Virus record (IMG/VR): IMGVR_UViG_3300029309_000185
Span: 1-32,035 of that record
DNA from: a virus
DNA length: 32,035 bases
Reading direction: 5' to 3' (one strand)
A program made the position numbers and the translations under genes. Positions 14,678 through 21,904 of this stretch are shown here, one piece after another (positions within the stretch are counted from its first letter, which is position 1; every line of letters begins with the position of its first letter). The notes beneath the pieces are model-generated. The model did no database searches, had not been told where the DNA came from, and saw only the letters and a list, made by a program, of their open reading frames with translations.

Positions 14678-16246
14678 GTGAAACATTACAAGAACGGTCA
14701 GGCCCTTAATTCAAAAATTATTGAGGGAGTTGACCTTTTAGCAAACAATGTGGCTACGACCCTGGGACCCCGAGGTCGTAATGTTGCATTGTACCACAAG
14801 GAACAAGACACACCTGTGATAACCAAGGATGGTGTCACAGTAAGCCGGTTCATAACGTTTGATGATCCGTTTATGAACTTAGGCGCACAAGTAATCAAAC
14901 AAGCAGCTGAACAATCAGTTAACGTTGCTGGTGACGGAACTACTACCGCAACCGTGCTCGCCCGTAGCATCCTAAAGACAGCTCAACAATACCTTGTATC
15001 TGGTGTCTCCCCTGTGGAAATGAAGAGAGGTATGGACAAAGCGGTTGAAGCAGTTTGTGACCGTCTAACCGAGATGTCCAGACCAATCCAAACGGTTGAG
15101 GACATCAAGCATATTGCAACCATCTCTGCTAACAACGATAGTACTATCGGAACTCTGATCGCCACAGCAGTTGATAAAGCGGGCAAGGATGGCTCTATTC
15201 TCGTCGAAGAAGCGCGAAGCATGTCTACCTCTCTTGATCTTATTGAGGGCTTTAGATTTGATTCTGGGTACGTTTCTAACAAGTTTATCAATAATGAAAG
15301 AGCTGGTAAAGTTGACTATGAGAATCCTCTTGTCCTAATCACTGATGAGAAAGTTGAGCACATTGAGCAGGTCATGCCGACACTTGAAGTTGCAGCCCGC
15401 GATAACAGACCTTTACTGATCGTGGCTAACGATTTTGAGGGTCAAGCACTTGCAGCACTTATTGCTAATGCAGTCCGTGGTACGATGAAGATCTGTGCGG
15501 TCAAAGCTCCAAAGTATGGAGAGGAAAGAAGAAACATCATGAGGGATTTGTGTGCAACTATTGGTGCAACATTTATTACCAGAGAGGACGGTCTTGTTTT
15601 ATCTGAGGTAAAACTAAATCACTTTGGTGGCTGCAAGAGAGTCAGTGTTCTAAAAGGCTGGACAACAATCGTAGGAGGAAAAGGAAATGGTGAGGAGATC
15701 GATACGCGCATTGAAGCGATTAAGAACGAGATACAACAGACTGACAACCTATCTGAGTGTGAACGACTTCAAGAACGTATCACTCGACTTGCTTCGGGAG
15801 TCGCAGTTATCAAAGTCGGAGCAGCCACAGAAATCGAAATGATTGAGAAGAAGCACCGTATTGATGATGCTCTGGAAGCCGTTAGGGCTGCTAGGGATCT
15901 AGGAACCCTCCCGGGTGGGGGTGTAGCCTTGCTGCGTGCGACAAGTGGCCTGACGGTCGATACAGACAATGAAGAGCAAGCTATTGGCGCCACAGTTATC
16001 CTACAGGCATGTCAGGCACCTATCAGGCAAATGGCTACAAATGCTGGTGAGTCTGCAGACATAATCGTATCTAGTGTCTCTAAACAAGAGGGAGACAATG
16101 GTTATGATTTCTTGAGAAGAGAAGTGGTAAATATGTATGATCGAGGCATTATTGATCCTTGTAAAGTTACAACGTCAGCTTTACGGAACGCAGCATCCGC
16201 TGCCGGTACATTACTAACCACATCGCATGCTATTGTTGATTGCTAG
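14678..16246 (+). CDS. groEL: GroEL-like chaperonin
   Basis: A 522-residue group I chaperonin (bacterial GroEL is ~548). It starts at GTG with TTGGAGG six bases upstream. ATP-site motifs are intact: TLGPRGRNV (28-36) and GDGTTTATVLA with D86, equivalent to GroEL D87. IDDALEAVRAARD holds the second catalytic Asp, and PGGGVALLRA is also present. The apical domain is diverged. The Gly-Gly-Met tail is missing; the protein ends SHAIVDC. No groES gene is visible nearby, so it may use the host co-chaperonin or none, as described for some giant-phage chaperonins. It probably folds virion or other phage proteins. Confidence 0.96.
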   Translation: MKHYKNGQALNSKIIEGVDLLANNVATTLGPRGRNVALYHKEQDTPVITKDGVTVSRFITFDDPFMNLGAQVIKQAAEQSVNVAGDGTTTATVLARSILKTAQQYLVSGVSPVEMKRGMDKAVEAVCDRLTEMSRPIQTVEDIKHIATISANNDSTIGTLIATAVDKAGKDGSILVEEARSMSTSLDLIEGFRFDSGYVSNKFINNERAGKVDYENPLVLITDEKVEHIEQVMPTLEVAARDNRPLLIVANDFEGQALAALIANAVRGTMKICAVKAPKYGEERRNIMRDLCATIGATFITREDGLVLSEVKLNHFGGCKRVSVLKGWTTIVGGKGNGEEIDTRIEAIKNEIQQTDNLSECERLQERITRLASGVAVIKVGAATEIEMIEKKHRIDDALEAVRAARDLGTLPGGGVALLRATSGLTVDTDNEEQAIGATVILQACQAPIRQMATNAGESADIIVSSVSKQEGDNGYDFLRREVVNMYDRGIIDPCKVTTSALRNAASAAGTLLTTSHAIVDC

Positions 16247-16272
16247 AACTATTTATATCGGAGGAGTCCAAG

Positions 16273-16536
16273 ATGGATGAAGTTGAAGTAAGAGACTTGA
16301 AAGATGCCCTAGTTCGTCTCACTATGCAAATAGAACAGATGGCGAATAAACAAGATGAAATGCTTGAGGACGTTAAGAAGATTAAGGAAGCAATATATAA
16401 TCCTGACCAAGGTCTTTATGCTAGGCTTCGTGACCTAGAGCAGTGGAAAGAGGGTGTAAGTAAGTTTACTTGGACTGTTGGCATTGCTGTTGTTGGTCTA
16501 ATTATAGAGTCCATCTACTCTGGTATATTTAGCTAA
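16273..16536 (+). CDS. XhlA-like coiled-coil membrane protein
   Basis: An 87-residue protein. The ATG at 16273 has GGAGGAG upstream; an in-frame TTG at 16240 lies inside groEL. Residues ~1-60 form a charged coiled coil (EVRDLKDALVRLTMQIEQM), then YARLRDLEQWKEG. The C-terminal ~20 residues are a membrane helix (WTVGIAVVGLIIESIYSGIF). This architecture matches haemolysin XhlA-type proteins, which accompany holins and endolysins. A lysis role with the amidase at 12332 is plausible. Confidence 0.8.
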   Translation: MDEVEVRDLKDALVRLTMQIEQMANKQDEMLEDVKKIKEAIYNPDQGLYARLRDLEQWKEGVSKFTWTVGIAVVGLIIESIYSGIFS

Positions 16537-16541
16537 AGTAT

Positions 16542-16572
16542 TTGACAAGTATGTAAAATTATAAAATACATC
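16542..16572 (+). promoter_or_regulatory. Weak candidate promoter
   Basis: TTGACA (16542-16547) is clear, but the best -10 candidates (AATACA at 17 bases, TACATC at 19 bases) are poor. The position, six bases after a stop, fits the pattern seen elsewhere. Confidence 0.4.
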
Positions 16573-16583
16573 TTGGAGGTAAA

Positions 16584-16916
16584 GTGAGAGTAAAAATAGC
16601 GTATTCTGTTGAACTAGACGAGGTTGATACAGAACTGAATGAGATTTCAAGCGGAATTGTTCTAAAAATAAGAGAAGCAGCCGAAAAAACCGAGAAGGCT
16701 TTTGATCTTTTACTGGAGCATAAGAATAATTATGGAAGAAGCACAACTATCGTCGATGAAGCCAGACACTCTTTGGCTAGTGCTGACGCTACGTTAGCTG
16801 AGATGCAAGCAATCCTAAATGCCTTGCAGACACACTATGAGGGGGATAGAAATGTTCGTGACGGGCGATCTGGTATGGATACCACAAGGCACTTACCTAA
16901 TGAGAAAAAGGAATGA
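16584..16916 (+). CDS. Helical hypothetical protein
   Basis: A 110-residue protein starting at GTG with TTGGAGG upstream. It begins with a strand (RVKIAYSVELDEV) and continues as long helices with Ala/Glu/Leu heptads (AEKTEKAFDLLL; SLASADATLAEMQAILNAL), ending in a disordered charged tail. The tail overlaps the next gene by 65 nt, so the tail is probably not a structured part. No family recognised. Confidence 0.75.
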   Translation: MRVKIAYSVELDEVDTELNEISSGIVLKIREAAEKTEKAFDLLLEHKNNYGRSTTIVDEARHSLASADATLAEMQAILNALQTHYEGDRNVRDGRSGMDTTRHLPNEKKE

Positions 16917-17094
16917 GAGTGATAACTTATTCTCGAATGCAGAGGTTACAGCAAAGCCAGTGATTGGAGTGTTTGTTGGTTCTACGGAGAATAAGAACTA
17001 TAAAAAAGTTATGGTTGGTAATACATTTTATGAGATAAAAGAAAGGGAGATAAAGTTTTATGTTGAGAGGCGTGAATCCACATTGGCTTGTTGA
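16852..17094 (+). CDS. Small SH3/KOW-like protein
   Basis: An 80-residue protein. The ATG at 16852 follows AGGGGGATAGA. It begins FVTGDLVWIPQG, continues VIGVFVGS and KVMVGNTFYEI, and ends FYVERRE. This GDLV-then-strand-then-V layout is a divergent form of the small protein family that fills 19-29 kb. It is nested in frame-shifted overlap with the gene before and overlaps the gene after by 35 nt. Confidence 0.7.
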   Translation: MFVTGDLVWIPQGTYLMRKRNESDNLFSNAEVTAKPVIGVFVGSTENKNYKKVMVGNTFYEIKEREIKFYVERRESTLAC

Positions 17095-17356
17095 GCTAGT
17101 AGAGGTTAGAGAACAAGGTGACTCTTACAGGCTTGTTGAGTTTTATGTAAACCCTAGCCAGATTGTTAGTGTGAGAGACCACTCCCCTAGCCAACACCTT
17201 GTTGAGCAAACAGGCAGAATTGGCCTAAGTGAACATATAGAATTTTCCACCGTTGAAATAAAAGAAGCAACAGGTAACAGACAACTTAGGGTTGTAGGAT
17301 CAGCAAGGTCCATATACCTAAAGGTCAATAATAAAAAGGGCATACTAAAAGGATGA
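17060..17356 (+). CDS. Small hypothetical protein
   Basis: A 98-residue protein. AAAGGGAGA lies about 10 bases before the ATG. The segment EFYVNPSQIVSVRD, followed by strands (IEFSTVEIKE, RQLRVVGS), resembles the small FlbD-like pattern also seen at 9019. It overlaps glutaredoxin by 4 nt. Function unknown. Confidence 0.7.
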   Translation: MLRGVNPHWLVELVEVREQGDSYRLVEFYVNPSQIVSVRDHSPSQHLVEQTGRIGLSEHIEFSTVEIKEATGNRQLRVVGSARSIYLKVNNKKGILKG

Positions 17357-17619
17357 AATATTTCAAGATCATAGCTAAAAACAATTGCCCGTACTGTTTG
17401 CGAGCTAAGCTTCTACTTATTGAGCGTGAGGAGAACTTTGAGTTCTGCACAATCGACTGTAGCCCAGATCTCTGGGAAGCGTACAAAACCAAATACAATC
17501 ATAGGACAGTGCCGATGATCTTTATAAAAGATACTGGTTCTAGAATTGAAAAGTTAGTTGGGGGCTACGATGATTTAGTTGGTTATTTTCACGATCTACA
17601 AAAAGGGGAAAAAAAATGA
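17353..17619 (+). CDS. grx: Glutaredoxin
   Basis: An 88-residue thioredoxin-fold protein. The active site CPYC (C12-C15) and the cis-Pro loop TVP (residues ~54-56) are present. GGYDDL forms the glutathione-binding end. The family reduces disulfides using glutathione and is the hydrogen donor for ribonucleotide reductase; no such reductase is in the window. It starts in an ATGA overlap, with AAAAGG just upstream. Confidence 0.93.
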   Translation: MKYFKIIAKNNCPYCLRAKLLLIEREENFEFCTIDCSPDLWEAYKTKYNHRTVPMIFIKDTGSRIEKLVGGYDDLVGYFHDLQKGEKK

Positions 17620-17753
17620 ACAACCAAAGAGCCAAAAGCAATAACGGAAACAAGCAGTCGCTACCAATCCTAACTGGTCTTTTGATGAAGTTTTATACTT
17701 CTAAATTACAGACCGCTTCACGCTGCAAAGTAACACAGTTAACTAAAAAATAA
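17616..17753 (+). CDS. Very small basic protein
   Basis: A 45-residue protein starting in an ATGA overlap with the glutaredoxin stop, with AGGGGA upstream. It is rich in Asn, Lys and Ser, with one short hydrophobic patch (LPILTGLLMKFY). The start context and coupling fit a real gene, but the length makes it uncertain. Confidence 0.5.
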   Translation: MNNQRAKSNNGNKQSLPILTGLLMKFYTSKLQTASRCKVTQLTKK

Positions 17754-17763
17754 CGGAGATAAT

Positions 17764-18345
17764 ATGTTTTTATTACTTAGTCTGCTTTCATTAGCAGGAG
17801 AACCACCAGCAACAGTCGCCAAAGAAACAATTATTGTCGAGGATGCCCCAGAGGAAATCTATATCGATGACGCAACAATAGACGACAAAACTGGTAGGCT
17901 TAGCCCTGCTGTTATAAATGCAATCATATCTGGTGCAGCTGCACAATATGCACATCATTACTTCAACGTTGATAATTATGAACCTTTCATATTTGATAAA
18001 AGCTCGAATGAATATGAAGAAGATTGTGACTATGAAAAAAATGCCCAAGCCTGTTCTAGAGAGAGTGAACACTGGATTGTGAAAACCCACATCCAACTCA
18101 CAGACGAAGTGTTGAACGTTGTTATGAAAATATACGACCCTACCGGTAGACTCAGGGCATCTTCTGCGAACACGGAAATAATAAAGACAGTATGCCGTCA
18201 GCCACCACGAAGGAGGGTCCCCCACCCTACTCAGGGCTCAGTTGCTTTTGACCCTCCAGAGGAATGTAAAGAGGTAAATCCACGCCTTGTATCACCTAGT
18301 TTGAGACAATCCATCAAAATTTTGCTTAGTAACGTCCGCCCGTAA
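17764..18345 (+). CDS. Exported hypothetical protein
   Basis: A 193-residue protein. The ATG follows CGGAGATA. Residues 1-11 (FLLLSLLSLAG) look like a short signal peptide or lipoprotein-like export signal, with no lipobox Cys. An acidic stretch follows (IVEDAPEEIYIDD), then a folded domain with several Cys (DCDYEKNAQAC; later VCRQPP and EECKEV). These could form disulfides in the periplasm. The end is Arg/Pro-rich then helical. No family recognised. The stop lies in a terminator. Confidence 0.8.
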   Translation: MFLLLSLLSLAGEPPATVAKETIIVEDAPEEIYIDDATIDDKTGRLSPAVINAIISGAAAQYAHHYFNVDNYEPFIFDKSSNEYEEDCDYEKNAQACSRESEHWIVKTHIQLTDEVLNVVMKIYDPTGRLRASSANTEIIKTVCRQPPRRRVPHPTQGSVAFDPPEECKEVNPRLVSPSLRQSIKILLSNVRP

Positions 18346-18368
18346 GCCCGACAGCTTCGGGCTTTTTT
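18344..18368 (+). terminator. Rho-independent terminator
   Basis: AAGCCCGA (18344-18351), a 5-base loop, TCGGGCTT (18357-18364) and a run of six T (18363-18368). It directly follows the exported-protein gene and ends the long 11-18 kb operon. Confidence 0.88.
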
Positions 18369-18404
18369 CATTTTTGTGCCCTAGTTATTTATGAGGGCAA
18401 CAAT

Positions 18405-19106
18405 ATGAACTTAAAAATTTTATTCTTATTTATAGTGCTGTGTCTGAACACATCTTTTGCACATACACCTGAGTATTCCAACACATACCACAGGGATGTA
18501 AATCCATTTTCAAACGTTGGTATGAAAAATGCAATAAGATCATCCGTGCAGATACACGCATTCAAGGAGGGCAAACCTTTCAGCTTTGGCTCTGGTAACT
18601 ATTTTAGAAGCGGTAAATATAGATTTATCCTGACGGCAGCACACGTTATTGATGATGCAGATAGCATACTAGTTGTTGAAAGAAGCATGGATGGTGTTTT
18701 AGCAACCGTTGCTTATCGTGACGATAATACAGACATCGCTATATTGAGAATTGAACAAAAACTAAAGCACACTAAACCAATTTATTACAGGAAAGCCATA
18801 CAAAATCTTGTGGGAGAGCCTGTGTATTATGTTGGTCATCCTGCTGGGGTCACATTCTTTGTTGAGGAGGGGATCTACTCTGGGTATCACCAAGACAAAC
18901 TTCTTGTGAACGTTTTTGCCTTTCCTGGCTCAAGTGGATCTGTTCTTTTTGATGATGATGGTAGGGTGGTAGGAGTCCTATCCGCAGTGAAAGCAGAACT
19001 GGTGGCAGGCATATTCCCAATGTACCTAACGCAGCTCGCTCTTGCTGCCGACATTAGTTATTTGGAAGGAAAAGAAATAAGGAAATTTCTAAAGAATGCA
19101 AAATAA
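18405..19106 (+). CDS. Secreted trypsin-like serine protease
   Basis: A 233-residue protein. Residues 1-19 form a signal peptide (ILFLFIVLCLNTSFA) with a likely cut after Ala19. The chymotrypsin-fold triad is visible: H80 in LTAAHVI, D110 in NTDIAILRI, and S177 in PGSSGS, standing for the usual GNSGGP. VGHPAG and VVGVLSA are typical of bacterial DegP/V8-like proteases. There is no PDZ domain. It would act in the periplasm or outside the cell, possibly at lysis or against surface proteins. No TTGACA promoter lies in the 36 bases after the terminator; TTATTTATG at 18384-18392 is the only AT-rich candidate. Confidence 0.9.
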   Translation: MNLKILFLFIVLCLNTSFAHTPEYSNTYHRDVNPFSNVGMKNAIRSSVQIHAFKEGKPFSFGSGNYFRSGKYRFILTAAHVIDDADSILVVERSMDGVLATVAYRDDNTDIAILRIEQKLKHTKPIYYRKAIQNLVGEPVYYVGHPAGVTFFVEEGIYSGYHQDKLLVNVFAFPGSSGSVLFDDDGRVVGVLSAVKAELVAGIFPMYLTQLALAADISYLEGKEIRKFLKNAK

Positions 19107-19344
19107 ATCTCAGACAATGGACGACAAATATAAAGTCGGTACTTTGATAGATGATAACGGCAAGATAGGAATCATCTATAGAGAAATAATGGCTGGTACT
19201 TGGTCAGAAAATCCTTTGTTCAACTGGAGAACAAATTATGAAATTTATTACTCGGATGGTATGATTTCTATAATGGGAAAAGAGACAATAGATAAACTAG
19301 TTGCAGATGGCACAATTCAAATCTTGGAGGTTCCGGAGGACTGA
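19096..19344 (+). CDS. Small SH3/KOW-like protein
   Basis: An 82-residue protein overlapping the protease gene by 11 nt (an ATGCAA start reading over the upstream TAA). An internal ATG at 19117 is an alternative. It shows KVGTLID, IGIIYRE, YEIYYSDG and a final IQILEV. These are the VG(D/S)L, IGI, strand-W/Y-x-DG and LEV landmarks of the array family. A terminator follows its stop. Confidence 0.75.
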   Translation: MQNKSQTMDDKYKVGTLIDDNGKIGIIYREIMAGTWSENPLFNWRTNYEIYYSDGMISIMGKETIDKLVADGTIQILEVPED

Positions 19345-19353
19345 TTAGCCACC

Positions 19354-19382
19354 ACCCCTCCACTGAGGGGTTTCACTTTTTG
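19354..19382 (+). terminator. Rho-independent terminator
   Basis: ACCCCTC (19354-19360), loop CACT, GAGGGGT (19365-19371), then TTCACTTTTT. It lies 10 bases after the preceding stop. Confidence 0.8.
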
Positions 19383-19396
19383 TAGGAGGGCAAAAT

Positions 19397-19690
19397 GTGG
19401 GGTATGAAAAAAATGATTTAGTTTTAGTGTCTGATAGTAAAAGGGCTTTTACTTGTGTCGTGCTTCACGAGAGGCTCCCTGACTACTTTCATGGTGACCT
19501 AGGTCCCTTTTACTTTTGCTGGGTCATAGAGCTTTCATCATACATTGTTGTCTATGAATATGAGATAATTGAATTTCTGGCTAGTAACTTTGAATTAGAT
19601 TTCCTACCAGATTTTGACTTCAATAATTATTTGGATGAGTATGATTTGTTTGAGAAAATAAAGACCGCTTTTGACGACAAGGATCTTTAG
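19397..19690 (+). CDS. Small SH3/KOW-like acidic protein
   Basis: A 97-residue protein starting at GTG 19397, eight bases after TAGGAGG. An ATG at 19395 is two bases closer but opens only a nine-codon frame ending in TAG. The start EKNDLVLVSD, then FTCVVL, FYFCWVIE and YEYEIIEFL follow the array-family layout, with an extra acidic helical tail (~residues 55-97). Only 14 bases separate it from the upstream terminator, so it probably depends on readthrough or an unrecognised promoter. Confidence 0.7.
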   Translation: MGYEKNDLVLVSDSKRAFTCVVLHERLPDYFHGDLGPFYFCWVIELSSYIVVYEYEIIEFLASNFELDFLPDFDFNNYLDEYDLFEKIKTAFDDKDL

Positions 19691-19745
19691 TCCAATAAAT
19701 TATGTTATCTATTCGATAAATGCGAGATGCAATCATATATATTAT

Positions 19746-20057
19746 ATGAAGAAGCCCCACTACGACCCCTATAAACATTCTTACAGCGTTGGTGATTTAG
19801 TGATTTACAAGGGAGAGTTCTTGAGTGATAAGGATGAAGTTGGGATTGTTGTTGCAGTTATGGACCTATTGCACGATGGAATGCTAATATACGAAGTCGA
19901 AACACCCAGTGGTCGCGATGTCCTAACGCACTTCGATGCTCAGTGGTTACTTGAACCTTACGATGAGTACAAAAAAAAATGTGAAAACAAGAAAAAAGCT
20001 ATTGACAAGCTCAAAAAACTTGATATACTACCAGTAGGACACGGAGACAATGATTAG
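19746..20057 (+). CDS. SH3/KOW-like protein with charged tail
   Basis: A 103-residue protein if it starts at ATG 19746. An in-frame TTG at 19671 would give 128 residues. No good Shine-Dalgarno sequence precedes either start. YSVGDLVIYKG, EVGIVVAVMD, IYEVETPSG and WLLEPYDE are the family landmarks. A Lys-rich helix follows (residues ~75-95). It overlaps the next gene by 8 nt and contains its GGAGA site. Confidence 0.65.
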   Translation: MKKPHYDPYKHSYSVGDLVIYKGEFLSDKDEVGIVVAVMDLLHDGMLIYEVETPSGRDVLTHFDAQWLLEPYDEYKKKCENKKKAIDKLKKLDILPVGHGDND

Positions 20058-20229
20058 AACTGGCGACCTAGTGAAACTAAGTGATGAAATATACGAACCT
20101 GAGATCGTTCAAGACTGGGGTATCGGTACGGTGGTACGTGTGTCTATAGCGTATAAGACAATATCTGTCTGGTGGTGGAAGCAAGGTTTTGAGCGCGTGT
20201 TTGCAACTAAAGCAGTGGAGGTATTATGA
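20050..20229 (+). CDS. Array-family SH3/KOW-like protein
   Basis: A 59-residue protein with CGGAGA before the ATG. It begins MIRTGDLVKLSD, has GIGTVVRV, then ISVWWWKQG, and ends AVEVL. The final codons and the next gene's GTGGAGGTATT site are the same DNA; the overlap is ATGA. Function unknown. Confidence 0.75.
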   Translation: MIRTGDLVKLSDEIYEPEIVQDWGIGTVVRVSIAYKTISVWWWKQGFERVFATKAVEVL

Positions 20230-20423
20230 TGATTGTCGGTGATCTGGTGTTCTATAAGATACTTCTAGGGTACGATGGTACTGGTAGCGTGTGGACATGG
20301 AAGGAGGGCATAGGGCATATAACAGGCGCAGTCTTTCTAGAGGACGGTGAAATGTTCTATGAGATAATAGATGCGGAGGGAGAGTATCACGAGGCCCTTG
20401 AGGAAGAGATTACAAAAATATAA
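20226..20423 (+). CDS. Array-family SH3/KOW-like protein
   Basis: A 65-residue protein (ATG 20226 or 20229), with TGGAGG upstream. It begins MIVGDLVFYK, has IGHITGAV and FYEIIDAEG, and has an acidic end (EALEEEITKI). It is the last member of the 19.4-20.4 kb string, just before a strong promoter. Confidence 0.75.
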   Translation: MMIVGDLVFYKILLGYDGTGSVWTWKEGIGHITGAVFLEDGEMFYEIIDAEGEYHEALEEEITKI

Positions 20424-20430
20424 AAAATAC

Positions 20431-20458
20431 TTGACAGATGTTGTTGTGGTGTTATAAT
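20431..20458 (+). promoter_or_regulatory. Consensus sigma-70 promoter, possibly leaderless
   Basis: TTGACA (20431-20436), a 16-base spacer and a perfect TATAAT (20453-20458). The predicted start point (~20464-20466) coincides with the ATG at 20464. Confidence 0.85.
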
Positions 20459-20463
20459 AATCT

Positions 20464-20658
20464 ATGAAAAAAAATATAACCTCTAAATCTTCACTGGAGT
20501 TTGGTTCCCTAGTTCGACACAAGAGTAGTGGTTCAATCGGTATAGTGGTGTATGTTTCCCCTACGCCCGAAGCCATTCATCATATTGAAGTATGGCTATG
20601 TGATGATAATAGCACCAGATGGTGGTCGCACGAGTTTTGTGAGGTAATATGCAAGTAG
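20464..20658 (+). CDS. Array-family SH3/KOW-like protein, probable leaderless mRNA
   Basis: A 64-residue protein. The landmarks are FGSLVRHKS, IGIVVYV, IEVWLCDD and the canonical end CEVICK. The ATG is six bases after the -10 box, so there is no room for a ribosome-binding site. The N-terminus carries a Lys/Ser extension before the GSLV motif. It overlaps the next gene by exactly 10 nt. Confidence 0.75.
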   Translation: MKKNITSKSSLEFGSLVRHKSSGSIGIVVYVSPTPEAIHHIEVWLCDDNSTRWWSHEFCEVICK

Positions 20659-20819
20659 GTGACTTAGTGTTGATAACGTCAAGTGATGAGCAACTAAAAA
20701 TGGTGGGTCTTTATATTGGTAGACCATACCACTGTGAGTTTTCATACAAACTAATGTATGAGGGTAGTAAGATCGCAGACTTTGATATAAGATTTTGGAA
20801 AATAGAAGTTTTGTCTTGA
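20649..20819 (+). CDS. Array-family SH3/KOW-like protein
   Basis: A 56-residue protein. GAGGTAAT precedes the ATG inside the upstream gene. It begins MQVGDLVLITSS, has VGLYIG and FSYKLMYEG, and ends KIEVLS without the Cys-Lys tail, as expected for the last member of an operon. Its TGA lies inside the TTGACA of the next promoter. Confidence 0.75.
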   Translation: MQVGDLVLITSSDEQLKMVGLYIGRPYHCEFSYKLMYEGSKIADFDIRFWKIEVLS

Positions 20820-20843
20820 CAGATTTTGTAAACGTGATACATT
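20816..20843 (+). promoter_or_regulatory. Sigma-70-like extended -10 promoter
   Basis: TTGACA (20816-20821), a 16-base spacer ending in CGTGA and TACATT (20838-20843). The upstream stop codon is embedded in the -35 box. Confidence 0.85.
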
Positions 20844-20864
20844 ATAAACAACCACGGAGGAAAC

Positions 20865-21104
20865 ATGGCTTCATTCACTCATTACGAAAACGCAACACCC
20901 TACAGATTTGACGGTGGTGTCCATCCCCAAACAGGCGATCTTGTAATCGTAAAGACCACTTTGTTTTTTGGCTCTGATATGCCGATGTTTGTGGTCGGGT
21001 ATGTCGTAGAAGCACCTGATAACTGTCGCGATAATGATGTGGTCATTCTGCTCAATGGCCAGACACGCGACATACATTACAGTTGGCTAAGAAAAGTTTC
21101 CTAA
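20865..21104 (+). CDS. Small SH3/KOW-like protein
   Basis: A 79-residue protein with ACGGAGG upstream. A ~22-residue N-terminal extension precedes TGDLVIVKTT, VVGYVVEA, VVILLNGQ and SWLRKVS. It is the only gene between two promoters. Family membership is by motif layout. Confidence 0.75.
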   Translation: MASFTHYENATPYRFDGGVHPQTGDLVIVKTTLFFGSDMPMFVVGYVVEAPDNCRDNDVVILLNGQTRDIHYSWLRKVS

Positions 21105-21109
21105 AATAC

Positions 21110-21137
21110 TTGACAGACTTTTTTATCGTGTTACAAT
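21110..21137 (+). promoter_or_regulatory. Sigma-70-like extended -10 promoter
   Basis: TTGACA (21110-21115), a 16-base spacer ending in CGTGT and TACAAT (21132-21137). Confidence 0.85.
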
Positions 21138-21166
21138 AATAATGAACCCTATCATTGGAGGTCGTT

Positions 21167-21505
21167 ATGGGCCGCTTCAAAGAATGTATTCATTGTGGAG
21201 ATACCTTTAGACTAGGTACTCCACGTAAAAAGCGAGTTGGTGGTAAGATCAATGAGTGCCCTGATTGTGTGGAGGAACTAGGAACCGAAACAGCACCAGT
21301 AATAAGGGGCTTTGTTTCTGGATCTGCAAAGCAGGCCGCAATCTCTTTCGTCAGGTTCAATGATGAAAAAGATGCTATTCGCTACGGCAAAGCATGGAGA
21401 GCCAACTCTGGCTGGAATAATCGACGTTCTGGTGGCTTGAACGATGTAACGTTCACTCACGCTGGAGCAAATGCAACTGAAGAACCAAAAAAGAAAGGAG
21501 CTTGA
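21167..21505 (+). CDS. Zinc-ribbon hypothetical protein
   Basis: A 112-residue protein. The ATG at 21167 follows TTGGAGGTCGTT. CIHC (7-10) and CPDC (31-34) form a zinc ribbon with a basic loop (TPRKKRVGG) between them. The rest includes FVRFNDEKDAIRYGKAW, an RRM-like turn, and a disordered basic end. A nucleic-acid-binding adaptor is likely. The partner is unknown. Confidence 0.8.
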   Translation: MGRFKECIHCGDTFRLGTPRKKRVGGKINECPDCVEELGTETAPVIRGFVSGSAKQAAISFVRFNDEKDAIRYGKAWRANSGWNNRRSGGLNDVTFTHAGANATEEPKKKGA

Positions 21506-21506
21506 T

Positions 21507-21704
21507 ATGACTGATACAACCTTGAATAAAGCACAAAAGTCCGTCCAGCGGATGGTAGAGAGACTTACTTTGACCGAACTACTAGTTAGTAGTATGGAAA
21601 TGATAGAAAACCTGCCAGAGGATCAAAAAGATCCAGCTTGGGAAGCGATCTTCTTACTTATTGAGGGAGCCAAGCAGAGCGGAGTTCTTGTCGCGGAGGC
21701 CTGA
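21507..21704 (+). CDS. Small helical protein
   Basis: A 65-residue protein. AAAGGAG lies about 10 bases before the ATG. It is predicted all-helical (QKSVQRMVERLTLTELLVS, then AWEAIFLLIEGAKQ). It does not belong to the SH3-like array family. Its end overlaps the RBS of the next gene (GCGGAGG). Confidence 0.75.
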   Translation: MTDTTLNKAQKSVQRMVERLTLTELLVSSMEMIENLPEDQKDPAWEAIFLLIEGAKQSGVLVAEA

Positions 21705-21705
21705 T

Positions 21706-21891
21706 GTGGAGTTCGAGATAGGTGATCTGGTTATTGACCCTGACCTAGGCATCGGCCTAGTTACTGAAGTCATGGTTGACGACAATGACTTTGATGGTCT
21801 TATCTATCTCGTTTTCTACGCAAAAGTAGATCAGCATATCTTAGAGTATGCTTATGAACTAATACCCTACTCCCCCGGGCACAGGGACTAA
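21706..21891 (+). CDS. Array-family SH3/KOW-like protein
   Basis: A 61-residue protein starting at GTG 21706, six bases after GCGGAGG. An ATG at 21704 opens only a five-codon frame. A longer in-frame reading from 21661 is unsupported. Landmarks are FEIGDLVIDP, GIGLVTEVM, IYLVFYAK and YELIPY. Confidence 0.72.
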   Translation: MEFEIGDLVIDPDLGIGLVTEVMVDDNDFDGLIYLVFYAKVDQHILEYAYELIPYSPGHRD

Positions 21892-21904
21892 CACAGGAGA
21901 GCTA

